From NCBI GenBank assembly GCA_039025855.1, contig JBCCNL010000011.1, forward strand, positions 13,540 to 77,539: 64,000 bases of DNA, given 5' to 3'. The notes beneath the pieces were generated by a model, which was given only the letters and a program-made list of their open reading frames with translations, was not told where the DNA came from and did not search any database. The stretch is from JBCCOW01 sp039025855 (GTDB lineage: Bacteria > Planctomycetota > Phycisphaerae > Phycisphaerales > Phycisphaeraceae). How positions within the stretch are numbered: the first letter of the stretch is position 1; every line of letters begins with the position of its first letter. Positions 50,487 through 58,364 of this stretch are shown here, piece by piece. Both the position numbers and the translations under genes were made by a program.

Positions 50487-51182
50487 CTAACGGGCAACGC
50501 GGTAGTCAAAACGATTGGTCGCGGCGTCCACATAAACACCGCTGAAAGCCTGGGCCTCGGCATGACCATCCAGGTAGCCGTAACCCGAGACCGCGTCGTC
50601 CTCCGTGAGGTCGCCGCGGTACGCATTGATCTGCATCTCGTCCGACGCGTTCGACGCCGGCGGGTTGAACCCGAACGACCACCCGTCCGCGTGGAAGTGG
50701 TCCCACAACGGCCGATCGTCCGACGGGTCGCCCGGCCGCTGCTCGAAGACCTTGATCCCGAAGTGGACCGTCGCCTCCGGCCGGGGCACCGTCTCGATCC
50801 TAGACGCCCCGTCGATAAAGTCGGGCGAGAGATACCGATTGATCGAGTAGCTGGTCTGACGGTACGCCCCGTTGATCGGCAAACCCCCCGCGAAGTGCGG
50901 GCTCGTGTCGATTGGCGAGCGAAGCAGCACCGCCGGGTCATACCCCCGCAGCACCTCGATCCACGACGTGCTGTGGGTCGTGCCCAGCATCAAACCCGAC
51001 GAGTCGTTCAGGTAGACCGCGTGGGCCTGCCCGAGCGACCGCAGGTTCGCCAGGCAGTTCACCTGCTTCGCCGTCTGCCGCGACGCAGCCAGCGCCGGCA
51101 GCAGCACACCCAGCAGGATCGCCGTGATGCTCAGCACCACCAGCAACTCGACCAGACTCCACCCGTGCATCCGCGCACGCAT
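50487..51182 (-). CDS. Prepilin-type N-terminal cleavage protein
   Basis: A 231-residue type IV pilin-like protein. The cleavage region is GWSLVELLVVLSITAILLGVL, with the leader only about seven residues and the +5 Glu conserved. The C-terminal half has GYGYLDGHAEAQAFSG, the loose DG-motif end of the H-X9-DG family, although the paired His is less obvious. Probably membrane-anchored and periplasmic. It pairs with the PEP-CTERM gene 34 bases downstream. The ~95 bases upstream hold its promoter region; no clear box is seen. Confidence 0.83.
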   Translation of the reverse strand: MRARMHGWSLVELLVVLSITAILLGVLLPALAASRQTAKQVNCLANLRSLGQAHAVYLNDSSGLMLGTTHSTSWIEVLRGYDPAVLLRSPIDTSPHFAGGLPINGAYRQTSYSINRYLSPDFIDGASRIETVPRPEATVHFGIKVFEQRPGDPSDDRPLWDHFHADGWSFGFNPPASNASDEMQINAYRGDLTEDDAVSGYGYLDGHAEAQAFSGVYVDAATNRFDYRVAR

Positions 51183-51277
51183 GGCGTTCCTTTCATATGC
51201 ATTGAATCCGAGTGTCGATGCAGACCCACCCCGACCCGTCCGGGCCAGGGCGACAACGCATCACGATCCAGAACAGA

Positions 51278-51919
51278 TCACACCCACTCGGGCGGCGGCG
51301 CATCCACCGCCAACGCATCGTTTACCACCCGCACAGACGACCTTGCCGCCACCCGTTCCACCAGACCCGACAACGGATACCACGCCCCGCCTTCCGATGG
51401 CTGCCAGTGCCGAACGTCCACGCCCAGCAACAACCCCTCCACCCCCCGGCAGCCCAACGCCCGCCACCCCGGACCGTCCAACGGCATCTCCCGCTCCGCC
51501 TTCGCAACCGGCTGGTCCACAGGCTCCGTCCCCAGCTTCGGTGCCCCGCACACCCCCGATGCCCGCTCCGCGGCGACCAAGGCCTTAGCCCGCTTCATCC
51601 GCATCTCGGCCGTCGGGTAGCAGCAACAACTTGTCGCGGTGTCCTTCGCCGACCGGCAACCGCAGCCGTGCCCCGCACAGAGAAAAATCAGGTCAGGATT
51701 GATTGTTTCCAAGCCGTCTTCCACCCCGCCCGACCCACCAATCCCCAGCATCCCCCCCGCCTCAGAAACCGCCCAAGGCACCACCCGCAACAGTTCGACC
51801 GACACCATCACCGGGGACGTCGCCACCGCCGCAGCAAACACCAACGCCACCACCAACACCACACGCCCCGCCTCCCGCAACCGCCGCAAGCTGTCAGCCG
51901 TCTGTCGTCTACTTCGCAT
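51278..51919 (-). CDS. Cys-cluster membrane-anchored protein, function unknown
   Basis: A 213-residue protein of no family I can name. An N-terminal basic stretch (MRSRRQTADSLRRLREAGR) leads to one membrane segment (residues ~20-45). The soluble part begins with a Gly-rich loop, then a dense Cys set, C81, C86, C88 and C98-C100 (CAGHGCGCRS and SCCCYP), which could bind metal. The rest is Arg/Ala-rich. A GTG at 51982 overlapping the SpoIIE stop as GTGA is a possible alternative start that would add 21 residues and couple the two genes. It follows the SpoIIE phosphatase on the same strand. Confidence 0.5.
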   Translation of the reverse strand: MRSRRQTADSLRRLREAGRVVLVVALVFAAAVATSPVMVSVELLRVVPWAVSEAGGMLGIGGSGGVEDGLETINPDLIFLCAGHGCGCRSAKDTATSCCCYPTAEMRMKRAKALVAAERASGVCGAPKLGTEPVDQPVAKAEREMPLDGPGWRALGCRGVEGLLLGVDVRHWQPSEGGAWYPLSGLVERVAARSSVRVVNDALAVDAPPPEWV

Positions 51920-51978
51920 CCTGCTCAACCCGGGTTCGACCCACCTGCCCAAGATAGCCGATCCCAACCCACCCAGCC

Positions 51979-54318
51979 TCACGCGACAAACTTCACCACC
52001 ACCATCGTGATGTCGTCCTTCTGCTCGCAGCCCCCCCGGAACGCATCGACATCCCGCCGGATCGCCTCCGCCAGCCCGTCCGCGTCCAGCCCCGCGTGCC
52101 GCCGGATCGCCGCCTTCAGCCGGTCCTTCCCATACAGCTCATCCGCGCTGTTGAACGCCTCCCAGATCCCGTCCGTCCCCATGAACATCACCGATCCCGC
52201 CGGCGGCGCCTCCGCCACGTGCTCCTTGAACGCCCACCCCGCCTCGATCCCCAGCGGCACATCCGTCCCTTCCAGCTCACTGAACGTGTCCGTCGCCGGG
52301 TCATACACCAACGCCGGGTCATGCCCCGCCGACACAAACCGAAGCCCCAACCGCCCGCCGCCCCCGCCCCCGCCCAGCTCCAGCAGCAGATAGAACAGCG
52401 TCATAAACCGCCCCGAAAACCCCGGCCCCGTCAGCTCCCGGTTCACATCCGCAAACACCTCCGCCAGCGACCCCGGGTGCCCGATCCGTGCCCGCAGCAG
52501 CGCCCGCGCCGTCGCCATCAACAGAGCCGCCGCGATCCCGTGCCCCGTCACATCCCCGATCGCCACACCCACCCGCCCATCACCCACCTGCTCCAGCTCC
52601 AGGAAGTCGTAGTAGTCCCCCCCCGTCTCGTCGCAGTACCAGCTCCCCCCCGAAAGCTGCACCCCCTCCAGCTCCGGCGGCCGACCCGGCAGCAACGACT
52701 GCTGCACCTCCATCGCCACCTGCAACGCCCCCTTCAGCCTGACCCGGTCCCGCAGCCTCGGCGTCATCTGGTTGAACAACCGCTCCAACGACCCCAGCTC
52801 GTCGTTCCGCTTTGTGTCCTCCACCCGCGTCTCCAGGTCGCCCCCCGCCAACCGCTCCGCCGCCTCCGCCAACCGCTGCACCGGACGCGTCACCGTCCTG
52901 GCCGACCACCACGCCAACACCCCCACCAGCAACACCATCGCCACCACCACCACCCCCGTCGTCGCCAGCTGCTCCCACAACGCCGCGTCGATCCGACCCG
53001 CCAACGCGTTCGCCGGCTCCAACAACGCCTCCAACGGCACCATCACCAGCACAAACGACGGCCGCTCCAGATCCGTCGACATCCGCCCGAACGCCACCAG
53101 CGTCCGCACCCCGCCCACCGTCACCTCCAACACCCCCCTGCCCGTCTCCCGCAGCTCCGCCACCAACGCCTCCCGCTCCGCGTCGTCCACGATCGACGAA
53201 AAGTCCCGACGCACCGGGTCATCCAGCCGAGCCCGATCAATCATGCCGCTCGTGTCATACAGCACGTAAGGCGTCAGCCCCAAACCCTCACCCGTCATCC
53301 CGCCGCCCGCCAACCCCGCCAACACCCCTTCCTCCGCCGACGCCAGATACAGCCCCACAATCCGCGCCGACCCCGCCCACGGCGTCGCCAGCCGCTGCTG
53401 GTTCAGGATCTGGCTCACCGGCACGTCCACCGCCGTCACCCCGATCTTCGCCCCCGCCTCATCCCGCACCGGAAGCGCCGCCGTGAACAGCAGCGTCCCC
53501 GTCGTGAAATCCACGCTCGGCACGTACCACTGCACCCCCTGCCCCCCGCCCTCCCCCACCTCCGTCAACACATACCACTCCCGCTCCCGCGGGTCGTACG
53601 CCTCGCCCTCCCCCGCTTCCGCCGCCGCCAACCCATACCCCGCGCCCTTCCCCGGGTACGACACATGCAGCCCCGACCCCAGCGTCACGTATTGCCACAG
53701 CGGCGGCCGAGGCACCCGCTCACGCACCGCGACAAACTCCGTCGTCATGTCCGCCAGCGCCGCCGCCTGCCCCCCCGCCACCGCCTCGTCCACCCCCGGT
53801 GCCCGGTACGTCACATGATGCAGATAGCTCACCCCGATCGGGTCCGCCCGCGGCGGCACCCCCCCCTCCGGGATCACCAACCGCTCCAACCCCGGCACCC
53901 TACCCGCCCCACCAACCCCACCCGCCTCACCCCCTAAAGCCTGGGGGTCGCCACCCCCGGGCTCCGCCTCGCGCTCACCCCCCGCCCCGCCGACCCCGCG
54001 CAAAACAAAGTCCCGCGGCTCCCAAAGCCGCACCTCACCCGCGGGCTCGTTCAACCCCCTCAACCGTGCTTCCACCGCCGCCCGCTGCCGCTCCAACAAC
54101 AACTCCACCGCACGCCCCTCCTCCGCGATCGTCTGCCCGTACCCCGCCACCGCCGCCCGCATCTCCGCCTCCGCCGCCGCCCGCAACGCCGCCACCGAAT
54201 CATCCCGCACCTCCCGGCTCAACCCCGACAACGCCCGCACCTCAAACCCCCGCATCACCACCAACGGCAACACCGCCACCCCCACCAACAACCACATCAA
54301 CTTCCACCGCAGCTTCAC
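51979..54318 (-). CDS. Membrane sensor with HAMP and SpoIIE (PP2C) phosphatase domain
   Basis: A 779-residue signalling protein. An N-terminal membrane helix (MWLLVGVAVLPLVVM) is followed by a large periplasmic region with Cache-like sensing character (GVTAVDVPVSQILNQQRL), a second membrane span (VVVVAMVLLVGVLAWWSART), a HAMP segment (RTVTRPVQRLAEAAERLAGG) and the SpoIIE phosphatase domain. The phosphatase metal motifs are GDVTGHGIAAALLMA, VSAGHDPALVY and QKDDITMVVV. It probably dephosphorylates an anti-sigma-factor antagonist in response to an external signal; no partner is nearby. The linker between helix and sensing region holds a short palindrome. Confidence 0.88.
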   Translation of the reverse strand: MKLRWKLMWLLVGVAVLPLVVMRGFEVRALSGLSREVRDDSVAALRAAAEAEMRAAVAGYGQTIAEEGRAVELLLERQRAAVEARLRGLNEPAGEVRLWEPRDFVLRGVGGAGGEREAEPGGGDPQALGGEAGGVGGAGRVPGLERLVIPEGGVPPRADPIGVSYLHHVTYRAPGVDEAVAGGQAAALADMTTEFVAVRERVPRPPLWQYVTLGSGLHVSYPGKGAGYGLAAAEAGEGEAYDPREREWYVLTEVGEGGGQGVQWYVPSVDFTTGTLLFTAALPVRDEAGAKIGVTAVDVPVSQILNQQRLATPWAGSARIVGLYLASAEEGVLAGLAGGGMTGEGLGLTPYVLYDTSGMIDRARLDDPVRRDFSSIVDDAEREALVAELRETGRGVLEVTVGGVRTLVAFGRMSTDLERPSFVLVMVPLEALLEPANALAGRIDAALWEQLATTGVVVVAMVLLVGVLAWWSARTVTRPVQRLAEAAERLAGGDLETRVEDTKRNDELGSLERLFNQMTPRLRDRVRLKGALQVAMEVQQSLLPGRPPELEGVQLSGGSWYCDETGGDYYDFLELEQVGDGRVGVAIGDVTGHGIAAALLMATARALLRARIGHPGSLAEVFADVNRELTGPGFSGRFMTLFYLLLELGGGGGGGRLGLRFVSAGHDPALVYDPATDTFSELEGTDVPLGIEAGWAFKEHVAEAPPAGSVMFMGTDGIWEAFNSADELYGKDRLKAAIRRHAGLDADGLAEAIRRDVDAFRGGCEQKDDITMVVVKFVA
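53938..53963. repeat. Palindrome inside the SpoIIE-family coding sequence
   Basis: AGCCTGGGGGT and ACCCCCGGGCT form an 11-base stem (one G.T) around CGCC. It codes part of a Gly/Glu-rich low-complexity linker on the minus strand. The flanking protein is poorly conserved looking. Confidence 0.6.
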
Positions 54319-54351
54319 ACCATCATCCTAACGGCCTCGGGCATACCGATT

Positions 54352-54503
54352 GTTGAACCACAAAGCACACGGAGGTCACGAAGAAAAGCCAATCAAAGAA
54401 AACCACCAATACCATTCAATTGCGCGATGAAGCACCAAATAAAAGAGGCAAGCCGGTATCTCCGGCTTGCCTCTTCGTGTTCTTCGTGTCTTCGTGGTTC
54501 AAC
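54352..54503. repeat. Word-repeat hairpin enclosing a terminator
   Basis: Left arm at 54352-54388 begins GTTGAACCACAAAGC; right arm at 54471-54503 ends TCTTCGTGGTTCAAC. Inner words (TTCTTCGTG, TCTTCGTGG) repeat every eight or nine bases. Read from the GT4 gene, it begins 16 bases after the stop and is purine-rich. A perfect hairpin terminator lies within it. Confidence 0.85.
54437..54475 (-). terminator. Rho-independent terminator of the GT4 gene
   Basis: A perfect 14-base stem containing GAGGCAAGCCGG and its complement, with loop TATCT. On the minus strand the stem is followed by TTATTT. It lies inside the larger word-repeat hairpin. Confidence 0.85.
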
Positions 54504-54519
54504 CCCAACCACCCCCAAC

Positions 54520-55968
54520 TCACCCCGTCGCCACCTCTTCGCTCGGCACCACCGCGTTCGCCACCAAGTGCGCCAACACCGCCGACCGGTCGAACCGCAG
54601 CGCATACGCCTGGGCCTTCTGCGCGAGCTGACGCCTCGCCGACGCCGGCATCGCGTGCAACTCGTTCAGCTTCGCCCGCAAGTCACCGACATCACCCGGC
54701 ACGTGCTCCAGACAGTGCCCGCCCGTAGCCTCCGGGATGCCGCCCGTCGCTGTGGTCACTACCGGGCCATCGCCGCCCGCGAGCATCTTCTCCGCCACCG
54801 CGATCCCAAACGTCTCGATGAACTCAGGCCTCGGCTTGCTCGGCAGCGCGTACGCGTAACACCCGTGCATGATCGGCCCCTTCTCGTCGTCCCCGATGTC
54901 CGTGAAGAACCGGATGTTCGGATCGCCCGCCGCCAGCTCGACACAGCCCGGCTGCGCCCCGCCCGTCCCGCACACCACCAACGGCACCTCGCCATACAAC
55001 GTCGAACCGCGGTACGCCTGGATCAGGTCCTCCACACCCTTCGCCGGCGTCACCCGTGACAAGAAGAGCAGGTACTTGTTCCGCTCAAGCCCCCGCTTCT
55101 CAAGCACCGCGTCCACCTTGTCCGGCTCGCGCGACAGCGACGTGTACATCGACGTGTCGATCGCCGGGTACGACACGCCGACCCGCTCCTCGAGCAGCTC
55201 CGCAAACCGTGTCCCCGACGCTTCGTCCACCTGACGCCCCGACGCAATGATCAGCTCCCGCGTGTACTCGCTCACCGCGACCGGCCGATCGTGCATCAGG
55301 AACTGGCTCAGCAGCACCCGGGCCGCGCCCATGTCCCCGCTCCGCAGCGCATTGCTCACCACGTTCGTGATGTCCGAACCCACCGCCTCCGCGATCGTCA
55401 CGATCCGACGCTCAGCCCCGTCCAGGGCTCCGGTAGCCTCCATCACCTCCAGCGACTGCACCGCGTCCATCACGATCTGCCCGTGCGGCGCGAGATACAG
55501 ACACATCACCATCGTCAGCCCCCGGCACCCGCTGATCACATCGACCAGCGTCCCCGACATCGCGGTCATCAACCGCCCGTCCAGCATCTTGTAATCCCCC
55601 ACCATCGCCGGCCGATGCACCGTGATCCCCGGGCTATACGGCAGCACCGACTCGATCGGCTTGAGCGGCAGCCCTGACGTCTCCAACACGTCCAGCGGGT
55701 AGCTCACGATGTGGACCTGCTCAAACCCCGACGCGATCGCCGCCTCCGCCAGGTTCCGGGCCTCCGTCGAATGCCCGCAGATGATCGGGTCCGCGCGCAC
55801 CACGATCACAAGGTTCCTCGGCTCCCCGCCATTCATCTCACCCACGTGTCCCACCACCGGCTCACCCACCCCGGCCGAACCGCCGAAACCGCCACCCACG
55901 CCGCTCTTCGCAGCCCCAGAATCCGTCAACCGAAACGCATATGAATCAGACGAAGCAGAGTTGGTCAT
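54520..55968 (-). CDS. GT4-family glycosyltransferase
   Basis: A 482-residue retaining glycosyltransferase of the GT-B/GT4 type. LFLSRVTPAKGVEDLIQAY is the donor-domain nucleotide-sugar loop, and PEFIETFGIAVAEKMLAGGD gives the E-X7-E motif, with TATGGIPEATGG after it. The N-terminal domain includes VRADPIICGHSTEARNLAEAA and HIVSYPLDV. A Ser/Gly-rich lead of ~45 residues precedes the fold. The ATG at 55968 has GGAGG upstream. A good promoter lies at 56018-56046 and a terminator at 54437, so this is a single-gene unit. The sugar product is unknown; exopolysaccharide or a compatible solute is plausible. Confidence 0.82.
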   Translation of the reverse strand: MTNSASSDSYAFRLTDSGAAKSGVGGGFGGSAGVGEPVVGHVGEMNGGEPRNLVIVVRADPIICGHSTEARNLAEAAIASGFEQVHIVSYPLDVLETSGLPLKPIESVLPYSPGITVHRPAMVGDYKMLDGRLMTAMSGTLVDVISGCRGLTMVMCLYLAPHGQIVMDAVQSLEVMEATGALDGAERRIVTIAEAVGSDITNVVSNALRSGDMGAARVLLSQFLMHDRPVAVSEYTRELIIASGRQVDEASGTRFAELLEERVGVSYPAIDTSMYTSLSREPDKVDAVLEKRGLERNKYLLFLSRVTPAKGVEDLIQAYRGSTLYGEVPLVVCGTGGAQPGCVELAAGDPNIRFFTDIGDDEKGPIMHGCYAYALPSKPRPEFIETFGIAVAEKMLAGGDGPVVTTATGGIPEATGGHCLEHVPGDVGDLRAKLNELHAMPASARRQLAQKAQAYALRFDRSAVLAHLVANAVVPSEEVATG

Positions 55969-56017
55969 GAAGCCTCCGTTGCAGAAAGGTGCAAACAAAG
56001 GCAGGCCGCGATGAACG

Positions 56018-56046
56018 ATTGTTGCCTATCAGACAGGATTTTGCAA
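56018..56046 (-). promoter_or_regulatory. Promoter of the GT4 gene
   Basis: On the minus strand TTGCAA (56046-56041) and AACAAT (56023-56018) are exactly 17 bases apart, giving a start near 56011, about 43 bases before the ATG. The region is AT-rich compared with its surroundings. Confidence 0.65.
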
Positions 56047-56210
56047 GCCCTGTACGCGCAAAGAACAGGCGAATTTTCTGTAAACGTCTAGAACATGGGC
56101 GATCATCCGATAACCGAGCAACTTTGATAGAGCCAAACTCGAACACAAACCCAACAAATGCCCGGCCTTAGCCCGGCCCACGACCCGGGCCACCCCACCC
56201 CTGCACGACC

Positions 56211-58241
56211 TCACCGACGCAGCCGATCCGCCTCCTGACGCTCAAACCTTTCCCGCTGCTCCGTCTCATCGGTCGTGGCCAGCGTGAAGTTCCGGTCGTA
56301 CTCCAGCGTGTACGCGTACCGCACCACCGCCGCGTCTTCACCCAACGCACCCCCCGGCACCGACAGGTCCCAACGCAGCACCCCCTCCGACCGACGCGTC
56401 CGCACATAAACCGCATCCTCGCTCAACGCCCCCACCCCGTCGGCCCCCGACCCCCCGCCCAGCTCCAGCGTCACCCGCACCGACTGATCGTCCGCCGCAA
56501 AGGGCAGCCGATCCATCAGACGCACCCGCTGCTCCGTCCCCGAGAAATTCTCCACCGCCAAACGGTAGTCCAGCCGACGCACCCGGTTGCCTCCCTGCGT
56601 CTGCTCCCCACGCTCCACCAGCTCCCGCGTCGTCCGCAGCTGCGGGTCCGCCCCCAGCCCGACCACAAACGTCTGACCCCGCGCGACCGTCGGCACCTCC
56701 GTCTGACCAACATACCGACCCCCGAGATACACCGACGCCGGGCCCCCCAACAGGTCCTGACCCGTGCCGTTGACCAGCTCCGCCTCCCGGTACACAAACC
56801 CGCTCAGCACCGGCATCGCCACGTGATAGAACGACGCTTCCAATCGCTCATCCAGGATCCGCATCATCTGACGGTCGGCCCGCGACGCCAGCGACACCCG
56901 GCCCGGCAGCACATAACTCAGCGACGGCTCGCTCGGCTCCATCCCCACACCCCGACGCCCATCTATTGCCGAACCCACTGCAAAACCGTCCGCCGGCGCA
57001 TTGATCTCCAACAACGCCGCCCGATTCCCCACCGCATTCATCCGCCAACCCAACTCCGTATTCAGCTTCAGCCCCCCCGCCTGCTGCTTCGCCTGACGCG
57101 CAAAGTCCCGACGCTGGTCTTCCAGGTCCGCGTACGCCTCCGCCGCAGCCTCCGGAAGGGGCGCCGCCGCCGGCTCCGGACCACGGGGCGTCAACCGCAC
57201 CGGCAGGCTCGCCAGCCCCGGCACCGCCGCGCTCACGCTCGGCGTCGCCGTCGACAACGTCAGCTCCACCCCCGACCAGTCCTCACCCGTCAGCTGCTGG
57301 ATCATCGCTACATACTCCACCCGCATCACCCCACCAACAACCCCATCCCCAGGCCGTCCTGCTTCAGCGGGACGCTCCCCGCCGCCCGCCGCCCGGAAGT
57401 TGTAAGCCGGCGACCACCCGCACTGCGTCACCAAATAACCCAGCGTCAGCCGCGGTGCCTCCGCCGCCCCCGCAACCCCCGGCGCGACATCCACAAACAC
57501 CACCGCCTCGTTCACCCGACGCTGCGAACCCGACGTCAGCTCCGTCCGCCTCGCCTCCAACACCCCGAGCTCCCGCTTCAAGCCCCGCAGCTCCACCGCC
57601 CGCTCCAGCTTCGCCGACGCGATCGCCTCCCGCTGCTCAAACACATACGCCACCAGACCCCGCACCGCCTCCGCATCCACGCCCCCCCCACCACCCTCAC
57701 CGCCCCCCGACGCCGCCAACGCCGCCGACCTCACCAGCACCCCCTCCTCCAACCGGCCCAGCGTCTTCTCCCGCGCCCCGAGCACCCACTGCGCCCGCTC
57801 CACCCCCGCAATCCGGTCCTTCACCCCCTCGATCGATCCATCCAGCTCTCGCACCGCCTCCCGCGGCTCATCACTCACCACCCGGCTCCGGAACCGCACC
57901 GCCCGCACCGACACCCCTGCACCACCTTCCGCAAACACGCTCGACCCCACCACCCGGAAAGGCAACCCCGTTACCACCACCTCCCGCACACCACCACCAC
58001 CACCTTCAGCCCCACCCAACACGCCCGCCGGCAGCTCCACCTCCCGGCTCACCAACGCCTGCCCCCGATAAAGCGTCACCGCCGACACACGCCCGGTCAC
58101 CAACACCACACCCTCACCGTCTGCCGCACCCTCCGCCGCCCCACCCTGACCCCACGCCTGACCTTCACCCCACACCACCCCCACCACCACCACCGCCGCC
58201 AAAACCCACACACCCACAACCATCCATCGCGCACAACGCAT
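56211..58241 (-). CDS. Mucoidy-inhibitor-A-like protein (DUF4140/DUF4139)
   Basis: A 676-residue secreted protein. The signal peptide is MRCARWMVVGVW through VVWGEGQAWG. The N-terminal DUF4140 block is VSAVTLYRGQALVSREVELPA, followed by a coiled segment (AVRELDGSIEGVKDRIAGVE) and the DUF4139 domain: LGYLVTQCGWSPAYNFRA, VEYVAMIQQLTGEDWSGVEL, and VDYRLAVENFSGTEQRVRLMDRLP-like strands (split here as RLDYRLAVENFSG). Family function is unknown; in some bacteria a homologue affects mucoidy. Start at 58241 has GGGAG upstream. An in-frame palindrome lies at 57355. Confidence 0.82.
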   Translation of the reverse strand: MRCARWMVVGVWVLAAVVVVGVVWGEGQAWGQGGAAEGAADGEGVVLVTGRVSAVTLYRGQALVSREVELPAGVLGGAEGGGGGVREVVVTGLPFRVVGSSVFAEGGAGVSVRAVRFRSRVVSDEPREAVRELDGSIEGVKDRIAGVERAQWVLGAREKTLGRLEEGVLVRSAALAASGGGEGGGGGVDAEAVRGLVAYVFEQREAIASAKLERAVELRGLKRELGVLEARRTELTSGSQRRVNEAVVFVDVAPGVAGAAEAPRLTLGYLVTQCGWSPAYNFRAAGGGERPAEAGRPGDGVVGGVMRVEYVAMIQQLTGEDWSGVELTLSTATPSVSAAVPGLASLPVRLTPRGPEPAAAPLPEAAAEAYADLEDQRRDFARQAKQQAGGLKLNTELGWRMNAVGNRAALLEINAPADGFAVGSAIDGRRGVGMEPSEPSLSYVLPGRVSLASRADRQMMRILDERLEASFYHVAMPVLSGFVYREAELVNGTGQDLLGGPASVYLGGRYVGQTEVPTVARGQTFVVGLGADPQLRTTRELVERGEQTQGGNRVRRLDYRLAVENFSGTEQRVRLMDRLPFAADDQSVRVTLELGGGSGADGVGALSEDAVYVRTRRSEGVLRWDLSVPGGALGEDAAVVRYAYTLEYDRNFTLATTDETEQRERFERQEADRLRR
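57355..57374. repeat. Palindrome inside the DUF4139 coding sequence
   Basis: CGTCCTGC and GCGGGACG pair (one T.G) around TTCA. It encodes PAEAGRPG-type linker residues between the conserved strands NFRAAGGG and VEYVAM. Confidence 0.55.
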
Positions 58242-58364
58242 TACCAGCTCCCATTCAGAAGACACCGATCACCAGACACCCCCACTCCGACGCGGCAACG
58301 AACCCGCGGTTCCCCACGCCCCCAAAATCCACGCCGCACCACACCACCACACACCCCCGACCCT

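Noticed and set aside
56160..56182. CCCGGCC direct repeat around TTAG as a terminator
   Set aside because: It is a direct repeat, not a hairpin with a T-run.
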